In this document: piece by piece, positions 1 through 12,100 of the stretch
How positions within the stretch are numbered: position 1 is the first letter of the stretch
Layout of the letters: the number at the start of each line of letters is the position of its first letter
Assembly (NCBI RefSeq): GCF_036669915.1
Contig: NC_089315.1
Location: 9,338,374 to 9,402,373 of the forward strand
Length of the DNA stretch: 64,000 nt
Source of the DNA: Pocillopora verrucosa
Taxonomy: Eukaryota; Cnidaria; Anthozoa; Scleractinia; Pocilloporidae
Direction: 5' to 3'
Position numbers and translations under genes: made by a program
Notes under the pieces: model-generated
The model's database searches: none
Told to the model about the DNA's origin: nothing
The model's input: the letters and a program-made list of their open reading frames with translations, nothing else

Positions 1-3000
1 TATGGGTCAGATAAAGAGAAAGCTCGAAAACCACGAATATTCCTGCAGTCAAGATTGCATCGATGATTTTCGCCTCATGTTTAACAACTGTATCACTTAC
101 AACAAACCAGGAGAGGTATGATTAGTACTATTGTAGTTTATTATAATATAATCATTAAAAATTGCAGGATTGCATCAATTATAATGCCTTGGAAGTTAGG
201 AGGAAATTGGGTTTGCTTGATAGTATGGAATTACGACAGAATTTGAATTAAATTTCCGTTTTTACCCCAGTATCATAAAGCTATTTCCGTTTCTGTGAAC
301 TTTTCAACACATTTGGTTAAAAGGTGTCATTTAGTAAAGATATTGATAATTCTTTAAGAATTGTTTGAACATACCTTTTTACCAGCTGTGCCTAAATCAA
401 TCATATATCAATAGATATGTTGTGAATGAGGCCAATAAGGATAGGAAATTTTCAATGGCAACAGTTTTCACTATGGATGACTGTTCCTCAAACATGGATA
501 GTGTAGTTGAAAGGGGAATGAAAAAAATTTTTGATTGTTAGGTCATAACAAAAATGTTCTGGAAGCAAGTTGAAAGATTCTTGGACAAGATTTGATTTCA
601 TTACCAAGCTTCAAATTTACTCTCTTGCCCATTTTATGCAGTAATTCCTAGCTCTTGACATTTTTGTTCTGAGCAGAATACAGGAAGCCTATCACATTTG
701 AACCTAGTAAAGTTCTAGCCCACTATGTAGTCTCTATGGCTTAGTGGTAGAACATTAGAGTATGGAAGTACCTGATCTGAGGTTTGATACCTCATGGGAA
801 CCCAGACTTGTTCCTTTGTCCCATGTCTGAGGATAGAGGAAAAACATCTTTCTTAAGAATTCAATTTGTGATGCATAGTTCCCACTTAATTTTGCTCACT
901 GTCGTACCAAAGGAAGTGCCAGAGAGTCATTGTACATTTCTTCACATTTTCTTTAATTTGTTGGTGTTAAGTAGTTATAAGCATAAGCAGATTAAAGCAA
1001 AGTATCTTTTCATAATTTGATTTACATACTCATAATTGATAGTTGGAAAAAGGAAGTAATGTGCCAAAATTCACCATGCGGGTGCAATACACTACTTCCT
1101 ATTGACGCCATATGTGTGGTTTTTGTTTCTTAAGTTTAAATGATAAAGATGAACAATCAAACAAAATTCATGATTGCATTCTAATGTTCATTACCTTTTT
1201 TTTTGTCCCTTCTAATCCTGGGTAAAGGTTTAAGGGATTTGTTCAAGTCAAGGATTATAAAGCATAATTTAAAATTGGTTATTGCAAATCAAGGGGTTTG
1301 ATTGGTGTGGCCAGTGTGGTTTATGAACCATTGTACAACAGCTGCATTGAAAGTTATTTGTACATTCTTCAGTTTAATGTGTTATTGATTATACTGTTGT
1401 CAGGAAGATTAATAGATGACCTGTGGTTGTTCTTATGTGACAATGCTTATTCTGCTAACCCACCAATATTTGCTCAGTCTAAATTAAATTTTGCACCCAT
1501 TCAATAGAATGAGTCATGCCATTGAAATGGCTTGTCCTACCAAACTCTCAAATGAAAATCCTATGTCATAAAAACAGCAGTCACAAAAATAATCTATCTT
1601 TATTTACAACAGGATGTAGTTCTCATGTGCCAGACAATGGAGAAAGTTTTTAACCAGAAAGTTGCAACCATGCCTGCAGAGGTGAGACTTGGAAGTTCAA
1701 ATGCATGTACATAGATGCCTTATTTGACATACTCAACTGAAACCTCAAAAGTGTTTTATACTGGAAAGTAAAGGTAATATATTTATCAAGATCTACATAT
1801 TTTGCTGTAGGAATTTGAGGTACTTCTAGGACCCAACAAGAAGGCTTTACCCAGTGGACCAGCTGCAAAGAGAGCCAAAAAAGGTGGTGTTCCACCAGTA
1901 AAAATGGAACACAGTCCAGGTAACTGTTTTAAACCTTTAAACTTCAGAAGTGATTAACATGTAACTTCTCCCTATAATACCCATATATTACCAAGCAAAC
2001 AGGTAATGAGAAGACTCAAACTTATCAGTTAGAAGTTATTATCCAGGAATTGATTTAAAAGGATGTGTGAAACAGCTAGAAAGGGAAATTAATGATCAAA
2101 TTTTAGGAGTAAAGGGTTAGTTGGACTGTGTCCTGTGTATAGGTATAGCTGCTCTTGTTTTCTGGCCATTTGTGATATTAAAATTAAAACCGATTGTAAT
2201 TGATTATTGAAATTAATTCAGGATTTGATTGGCTTTGCTTCTTTATGCTCTCTGTTTGGGTGCTGCATGCAGCACCTTTGCATTCATTCAAATGCAAAAC
2301 TAACCTTTTTAATTAGGGCTGTCAACTAGTTTGCAAGTAGAAGAAAATGAGAAGGACTAGATGGCCATATTATCCTGGACACCATGTTGTTTCATCAGAT
2401 TACATGAAGGACTGGGAACTACAAGTTCTAATGAGTGTGGCACTCCTCAAGCTCACACAAACCTTTGTGCAAATTCTGAATGTAGAATCGATTCACACAT
2501 CTTAACCTGTGACTGGAAATGAAGTCTAACTTGAACACTCTGTCAATCTTGAATAATGCAGAAAGCAGTTGAAGTTCTAATTTGCACTAATCTCTTGTTC
2601 TATTGTTGTGATTTCAGTAGCTCCAGATAGCACTCCAATGACAAGCTTGCCGTATCCCACCCCACCTGTAGCTGTAACAGCCACAACTGCTCTTCCAACT
2701 CTAGTTGATGCTACAACTGTCTTGCCCTCCCCTGCCATTTCTGCTGCTCCTGCTCTCCCAACAACTGTTCAGCCTGCCAAGGTTTGTTTACCTCATTTGT
2801 TACTTTCCAGTACTTTCTTATAAAAAAGGAGAGCTATGGTAGACAAATTACTTCAAAACCTACATAAAATGGTTCTTTGCTACAATAAGTGTTTCGAACC
2901 AGTTGTAACTTTTGATCAAGTAGTTGAATTGTCCAGTTCAGAGTAGTCCCAAGAAGGATTGTTGTTGTTTGTAGTGACTGACATTACAGCAACCTTAGTA

Positions 3001-6000
3001 GAAGTCGATATTTATAGATATTTGCTATAAGTCTGTTTCAAGGTTTCTTGAATGTAAATTTCCAACAATTCATCAACTTTCAAATTTTAAGTTAACAAAT
3101 CTTAACCCTTTAACTCCCAAGATCTCATTAGTAATTTTCCTTACTATCTCCTATACAGTTCTTGTGATGATAGTTTGGAGGATTTAGTATTGGATCATCT
3201 TATAATCCCCAAACTGATATTTTTCTTTATTCTCATCACTTGTCTGCTTGATATTGTTTTGATATTGTTTTGATATTGTAAGGAGAAATTCTTTCTTGGT
3301 CACTTATGGGAGTTCAAGGGTTAAGGACTTCACAAACATTTTGTCTTAAGGTCAAAAAAGGAGTTAAAAGAAAAGCTGATACAACGACTCCTACCACACC
3401 GATCAGTGGAATGGGAGATTCCTTGCCTCCTGTGAAAGCTAAAGCTGCTAAAATACCAACCAGGAGAGAATCCACCAGAACAGTGAAAAAACCAAATCGA
3501 GATTTACCTGAAGAGCCACAGGTGGTGAGTATCACTACTGACACATGTTGCCTGACAACTTGAATATTTGTACTTTATTTCAATAGAATAGTTGAAGTTG
3601 TGATATCAGTTTGTTTCCATTCTTTTTGCTTGATCGGTTTTTAAAGGAAGTTTTATTCCTCTTTTGAATTTTCATCTTTTTTTTCCCCAGTCACGAGGTA
3701 AAAAGAAACCATTATCAGAACAACTCAAATACTGCAGCAATATTATCAAGGAATTGTTCTCTAAAAAACACGCAGTAAGTGATTAAAAGGAATGTCACAA
3801 TCAGGGTTGTCAAAATAAACCAGCAAACATCGCATTTTACTATCTACTCTGAAAAATGCACTGGAAATTCTAAATCCTTGTAGCTGACATTATGCCCCCT
3901 TCTTAGTATCACAAAGCGGTTTATCAAAATCTTTTTGACAACCCTGTCATCAGTGATGAATATATAACCAACAACAATCATTTTGAAATAATAACATCTG
4001 AAATGGTATTTATATTCTCAGACTGATAGTCCCATTTTTCCTTTACTTTCGAGGTTTATAGAAGTGTCTCTCTTTATGTCCACAATTCTACAATACATTT
4101 TCCAAAACAAATTCTAATCAATGTTTACCTTGATTATTCTGTTATTGGAGATGTACAATGCTTAAAGATAGCTCTTAGTGCAAATGATTTGACCCTTAAC
4201 TCTGTAACTTTTAAGATCTAATTGCTAATTCTCCCTTCTAGCTGTTGTGCATTTCCTTGTAGTTATGATAATTTGATGTTAGATCAAAATAACAACCTTC
4301 TGCCAGAGAAGTTTGAGTATTCTTATCACCTGTTTGCTGTACAATGTATGGATACAATGTTGGGAAAAGTTACATTTTAATCACTTCTGTGAGTTAAGAA
4401 ATAATTCCTGGATCTGAAGACCATTTGTTGTACACTGTTTGTTAGTTGGCAAGTCATGCTCAACATAACTTGAAGTTGGTGATTTTTTTTGGGTGAAATG
4501 TGAAGGATAATTGAATTACTGATTACTCATGGAAAAAGAAGGGTTAAATGAAACTTTGCCCCCATTATTTTTAGGCATATGCATGGCCATTTTTCAAGCC
4601 TGTTGATGCAAGTAGTCTTGGATTGCATGATTATCATGACATAATCAAGCAACCTATGGATATGGGTACAATCAAGGTTAGTAATCAATCTTTTTTGATA
4701 AGGATGCAATATATTTCTTACTCCTTTTCTTCCATTGCCTCTCAGTTCTTTAAAGTTTAAATTCAACAACTTTGCTAATTTCTTTCACAGGTGAAAATGG
4801 AAGGAAGAGAGTATAATTCGTCCTCTGAATTTGCAGCTGATGTGCGACTCATGTTTAGTAACTGCTATAGATACAATCCACCTGACCATGATGTTGTTAA
4901 AATGGCAAGACAATTACAGGTTTGATGCTTGGATTATCAGTTTAGCGAGGCACAGAAAAAGTTTGGTGATAGGGGTTTGACTGAAAAGTAATGGTGTTGT
5001 CACAGGGGCAACCTTCCTTGTTTCCAATGATAGCCAAATTGCAAGAGCTGCCTGTCACCAATTGTCAAATGGGAAGTCTTGCTGATAGAAGTCAAGCCAG
5101 TTTCCAGCAACAACACCATTTTAACGTCAAACCATGGCCAGCAAAGTTCAGTTGTGCCTCGTTCTACTGTACCACTCTTCGTGGCTGTTTCTCATCTTTT
5201 TCAGTAGTTTTACAGCTAGAGGTTTCCTCAGAAAGGTTATAACCCCATCCCTCCCCCAAAAATTTGCAATTATGCATGCATTAAATGGTGGCAACTTATT
5301 CCTTCAAAATTAGTACTTAAACATTGTCACTCCTTTCTTTACAGGATGTTTTTGAAATGAAGTTTGCCAAAATGCCTGAGGAACCAGAGCTTCCCCCTCC
5401 ACCTGTTACAGAGCCTACAGATCCTGAACCAGAGTCTGCAGCAACACCGCCATCATCATCACCACCCTCTGAAGACAATGAAGCAGACAGAGCTGAGCAG
5501 CTCTCACAGCTTCAACAGCAGGTATGTTCATATTTTTATTTCATATATTTTTCTTTCATTTCCTGGAACAATTAACCTTTAAGAAGTCATCATGACATTA
5601 TTGTGGCTTAAAAAATGGCAAAAACATAATCACCTGTCCATCACTGTTCTAAGGATGTACAATGCTTTCCATTGGATAAATTCCAATGCAGTTGATAGGG
5701 CAGCAGGTTTCTCAAACACTTATCTGCTAGACAGTGATAAATTGGTTGGATAGCATTATCCACCCCTCTGGACCCAGAACCAAAAAAACCATAATGATGT
5801 TAAAAAAACATTTGTGCTTTTTACCAACAGCTTATATCAGTGCATGAGCAACTAAGTAAACTTACTGGAGAGTCTGTTCTCATGACAAACAAGACAAAGA
5901 AGAAGCCAGAGAAAAAACCTAGTAAAAAGGAAGCCAAACCGCCGGCTGCGCCTCAACCAAAACCCAAGCAGAAAACAGCCAAGGCTGCTAATGTTACACC

Positions 6001-6124
6001 AGCCCAACCAAAACCAGAAAAGCCAGCTAAGAAGCAGTCAGCTTCTAAGAGATCTGCAAACAGCAAGTAAGTCAGAAGTTGGTCTGTGATGTTGCAGTCC
6101 TGATTGAGTAAGTCACCCAACACA

Positions 6125-6163
<39 letters not shown>

Positions 6164-9100
6164 GCTGAGATAAATCTTTTTGGTTTTAAAAAAAGGATTG
6201 CTGCTAAAAAGAAAACTTTGGAGATAGATACAGATGATGAAGAAGACACTGCCAGACCCATGACCTATGATGAAAAACGACAGCTTAGCTTAGATATCAA
6301 CAAGCTTCCAGGTTGGTAAAAATAAATATATTTGAAACTTTTTTTAACCAAAGAAATGCCTACACAGCTTAATTTTATGGCTAGTACACTTGTTTAAAAG
6401 TTTCTGCAACAGATTTCTCCTTGCTCAACAGCACTTGTTTCTCTTAAGAAATGGGCGGCAGCAACAAACTAATTTGAGTCTGTGAAACCTTTTTGTGACT
6501 TAACTCTTTTAGTATTGTTGCTCAGTTGATTATAGAGATATGCATGCTCTGATTGGCTAAGGATTGCATTATTTCTCACTATAATCACCTTACATGAGAT
6601 GATTATAGCAAGGGCACTAAATTTCTTAATGGCTGCCCCAATGCTTTTGTTATTTACAGCATTTACAACAGAATTCAAAAGCACCTGAGCAATTATCCTA
6701 ATTCAATTATTTTCCTCAGGTTCAGTGAACATTGTTAAATAATCTCTTCCACTTCATCTTGGGATTATTCAACAATATTCACTGCGCCTTTGACAAGTTA
6801 TGGTAATTAATGAGGCTATCTATCTAACATCACCCCAAGTTCTGAGGATGTTATTGAAGACAGTGAATCTTAATCCTGATGATTTAAGTGAAAGACTTTG
6901 TTATTTGGCATTCCTATCCTAGAAGTTTGCTAGAAGTTTGTTACCATGGACCTGGTTAAATGGCCTAGCCTGCCACTAGTCTGCTATAACTTAGTGTTAT
7001 ACCAATTGCTAGAACTAACCAAAAGGTCATAGGATTGACTCCTAATGATAGCACTTGGAGTTCTTTTTTTCTGAGTATGCCTGTGTCTTTCATATTCTTT
7101 AAACATGCACCAGTTGTAACTTCTTTTACTTAGCGACAAGGTAATAACCATGAGTCTTTTTCTTATTGTTCCCATTAGGAGATAAGTTGGGAAGAGTTGT
7201 GAACATCATCCAGTCCAGGGAACCTGGTTTAAGGGATTCAAACCCAGATGAAATTGAAATAGACTTTGAAACTCTAAAACCTTCGACATTGAGAGAATTA
7301 GAAAAATATGTACAGCAGTGCCTAAGAAAAAAAGTGAAGCCTCCAACAAAGAAAGCTAAAAATGCTGAAGAGAGAGAAATGGAGCAAGCAAAAAAGAAAG
7401 AAGAGCTTGAAAGACGACTTCAGGTATGTAGTAACAGATCCAATATATGAGCTAGTACATGTGATACTGTTAGAAGGATCCATTGCTTTTATCTTATCAT
7501 AAGATGTAGATGATTATTTTACATAAGCTTTAAATAGTTTTAAGCTACATGTGCTAGCTGCAAAAAAGGGGTTCGGCTGATAGCGTGACTCCTTTTCCTC
7601 ACCAAGGACGTAAGTGGCAAGCTAGGAGGTGCAGGGCAAAAGAAACAGACAAAGAAAGGTGGGTTTTGTCCGCTATTACTGTCTAGTTTAATAATAAGCA
7701 CAGAATTGTTACTAGTGGTTTTTTTTCCTAAATGAAACAACAGAATTGTATCCCTATCATTCTTGTTTCCCCACAATGAATTCATGTTTGAATCAAAATC
7801 CTTCAATCAGTGAAACAGCAACCATATCATGAAAACTGATCCTCAAAATAGCTTTGCCATCAAATAAGTGCATAAAGGAAGTCTTAGAATGTAGTGACAT
7901 ATTGGGAAGAGTTTTAGAGTGATTTTAAAATTCAGGCATTAAAATTTCAAATTAAAAATTTGAGTTTAGATGTAACTTCACTTTCAGTGCAGATCTAGGA
8001 ATAACATTCTCCTCTGATTATCTTGACAGAATCACAACGGGCAGATAACTCAGTAGTAGATGTTGTGGGTAGTGAACCTCGGCCAAAAAGGTTGAGTGAA
8101 AGCAGCAGTAGTAGTGGAAGTGGAACAAGCAGTAGTTCTGATTCAAGTTCAAGCTCTGGGTCTTCTAGTTCAGCCAGCAGCTCTGACTCAGAATCAGGTA
8201 GTGAAGAATAGAAAGACTTGCAGAAACTGCGCCAAAAATGACACCAAAAAGTAGTTGCATCGTAAAGTTAAGGAAAAATATGATTGCTTTTAATCATGGC
8301 CTGGATACTAAGTTATGGTATATTCACAGGCCATGTTATTTTTTAGTGTAAATAGTGTAAATTATAATCCACAGGTGCTTTAAATTGGGTTATGAGCTGC
8401 TTGATTTGTAGTTCATATAATGTTTCTGTGTTCTCAGTAGATAGATTCACCTTCATCCAGTAACACAACTGTTGTGTATATTTGTAAAAAATTGCTGACA
8501 CAAGTTTAACATAATATAATTATCAGCAAAGATATGGACAATCCCCATCATCGTTTCAGCACTCAGAGCTGACTGTCAGGACTTGTGTACCGCAGAAAGA
8601 ATTAGGGATTTGTTTGAATGACTGCAAAGCGGTGCATTTGTAACTGTTCTCCACATTCTGCCAACATCTCAATACAACAAAATAAATTTGTATTTTACAA
8701 TTTTTGGATTGTTTGTTGTTTGTAAAGTTTGCTTTTGCTCTTTGACAAGTTTAGGTTACCACTATCCCATGCTCAGGTGAATCTAATTTGGTTTCTTGTT
8801 CACAGAGTCTGGTGGTAAAGGCCACAAGACTTCTCACAGTACTGGAAAGGTACTTATGATTTCATTCACTCCATTTCACAAAAACCTTTCCCTTCCTCAA
8901 CCATTACTACTCTGCAATTGACCTTGACATGCACACAAATTGAGAAATTATGATCTCATCCTATTATTTTTTTTCTTTTTTGAGCTTTGTAATCAGTTAG
9001 CAGATTTCTGTTCTGAAATAGGCATGCACTACCAAAATAATTGTCAGATCAAGTCTGAGCAGTTAAGACAAAGAGCCTGGAATGATTAATAACTGCACAA

Positions 9101-12100
9101 AGCTAAAACACCATCACATCTCTGCTTACAATCACATTCATATCCTCATTCTTAAAACATACTGCCATGATTTTAGTCTTCTTTGACTTGCCTGTTGATA
9201 CTAATGGGGCAGATCTCGTTCTCTCCCTCCTGACATTGCCAGAACAAGTCTACTGGTCATACATCCAAGGCGACACCAACGCCGTCCAAACCAGTAACAA
9301 GTCATGTGACTCAGCCTGGTATGTCTACATCCCCTCTTTTACAATTTTAACTCTTCGATCCACCATTTCTTTTGAGGTGTAAAACTATCCCTGTAGAACG
9401 GTTTCTTTTCAAAACTAGAGTATGCATTGTTTGTTTAAACCCCCCTGGAAATAACATAATAGCCAAGACAAATTTGTATAGTCTTCCTGCTTCCATTCAA
9501 AAGAAATGGTTGATTTGAAATGGAACTGTGATTTATTGATAAATTATTAAAAAAAATCAAAATATTGAAAACTTTTGTATTCATTTATCCCTGTCTGTCA
9601 AAGTTCACATTATTTTTGACATTCATCATAATCATGTTTGTTCCCTCCTTTACTCTCACCCAAGTCTTGAGCAACTACTTACCTCTGAGAGCAATTACAA
9701 GTTAGTTTTTTACACCTTTGGGGAATCAGGCTTGAATTGGGACTTTCCAAGTGGATAAAGATTGCGATTTTGAATATTTACACTCCAATGAGTTTCAACC
9801 CTTTATTCTCACCATCAAGCAGAAAGATGATGATAATGTTTCCAATGTATTGCCATTTATGCATAAATGGTAATTACAGGAAAACTGAATTGTGTGCAAT
9901 CCAGTCAATTTGAAGCTTTGTCATCAATTAGGTTGTGCTAATAAAATACCCACATACAAACACAAAACACAAGAATTGCCAGAACCAAATGTGTTTCCTT
10001 GCCAGCTCTTTGCTATTGTCAAATAGGAAAAAGATAACCATAGACAATCTGGTCTTGTCTTAGAAACTAAATCAGGCTTTCATTCTGCCAGGCTGTCAGT
10101 TCTTTCCTTTATTCCCCATATCATTTTCTCCTTTTCTTTGTTGCATGTTAGAGAATTTCTGTGTGTTTATTTGTTTGTATAAAGAGCCTGAACATCAAGT
10201 CCAATTTTACCTTGTAAAATTGAAATTAAAGAGAGTATTTTGTACTTGACTATATTCACAGCAATTTTTTACCAACAAGAGGGACTGAGTAGTTTAGCTA
10301 GTTTCAGTTCAAATTATGTTGAGTTCCTTCAATTCAACTGAAGCCTGTTACTCAGAAGATTGAAATCATTTTTTAATTGTTCTTTTGATGCGTGGTGAAT
10401 TACAATTTCCCAGTTGTGTATACCACAGACAGTTTTTCCCTGCCAATCCTTGCTTTCTCAGCTGTCTAGCTTCAGTAAACATGAAAAACTTGGGTTCAAG
10501 GCCACTGAAAGAACTTTAGAGTGGTCCATTTCTTTACACAGCAATTGGTTGTTTTCCTTAGAAACTGCTGCACTGGCTTGTTGAAAAAGTGAACCACATA
10601 CTTGATACATTATGTTTAAAGAAGCAATACACAAAGGTTTTGAAGAGGCAAGAAATTTGCTCAGATGGTTATTATGAACATTGTTTTTGGGTAAATAAGC
10701 AAATATGAAATTGAAACAAAGCCATATCTTAATTTTTGTATATTCAGGGATAAATTAACACAATAGTTAAATTGAAGCAGCTTTTTTTTGCTTAGGGCTC
10801 CTAACAAAAATCAACATTGTTCAGTACTCAAACATCTGTTTTAAATTTTAAACTCGATCGGCTTCTTTTATGTGGGCATACTGAATTGCTTCTTTCATCA
10901 AGCAAGACAAATGTAATTTTTTTCAATCCATTTTTTGGTCTTTTTCAAATTTGAATTCAAATCACATCATCATTTTTACATTTCCATTTCTGAATACATT
11001 GATATGTCACCTATGATAACTTCTCTGCATGTGAAAATGAGGACAAATCATGACACTCTTTCTCATTAGTTTTCCCTTTCCTCTCTACAAACTGAAAAGG
11101 TTGAAGAATTGGACCAAATTTCACTTTTATTTTTGAAACCTTGGTGCTTTTGGTGCCAGAAATATAGATTGCAGGTGAAAAGCTTTCATTTTAAACCAAT
11201 TGCTCAGTTGTTAGCAACACTGTTGACAAAATAACCTAAAAGCTTCCTTTTTTCATCTTAAGAAAAAAAATATTGAAAAAAACCAGGATACCTTTGTGAC
11301 ATCAAGTTACCATTTTCAAATCATTGCTTTAGAAATTAATGATGGTTTGAGTAAATTGATGCAATAGACTTTTTTGCTCATTTATGTGCTGTTTTGATTA
11401 GTGCTTAACTCAAAGAGAAATTTCTTAACCAAATTTATTTGAACATCCATTTATTATTATTTTTCGAAGGGACAAAATCTGCCCTTAAAGGATTGTATTG
11501 AATCTCATTCTGGAATGAAAATAAGCTGCAACTATGGCTTCTACGTAGTTACTTTGATTTGTTGTTTCCTGGTGACAATTTAGAAACACCACACAACCTC
11601 ACAAGAAAAAAGGCTTGTAGTGACCATCTTTCTTTCCTCTTTCACAAGAGTAAAAACTGGTTGGCTCAGGTACCCTAGACAGCCTGGAACTTAAGGATTG
11701 ATCAATGCACAATTTTTTTTGTCTATGGTTTTGATCACAGAATTGACCATCAGAATTGCCTCCTTTTTTTGAATCGTCATCTGTCTGCTTGACACTCGAA
11801 ATTCCTTTACTAAGGATGCTAACCTTTAAACAGAACTGGCTTGTTAGAATGGAGACTTGACTGATCCTGCAGTCTTTCAAGCCATTTCTGACTATTGCTT
11901 AGCACCCTAAGTTCCTCTTTAAGGAGAAATAAAACCTTAATCCCTTCTGGGTTGATAAAGGGATAGAGATATTAAGCTTGGAAGGCTTAAGTGTATTTCT
12001 TACCATTGCTTTAGTTGCACCAGTCTCCAAGTCTACTCCAGCACCTAAGCCTCAAGATAAACCTGCTATTATTACTGCTGTGTCCACAACTCCCCTGCCT

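Noticed and set aside
737..791. A functional tRNA gene
   Set aside because: A and B boxes are present but arms do not pair into a cloverleaf that I can draw and a second diverged copy shares non-tRNA sequence; SINE fits better.
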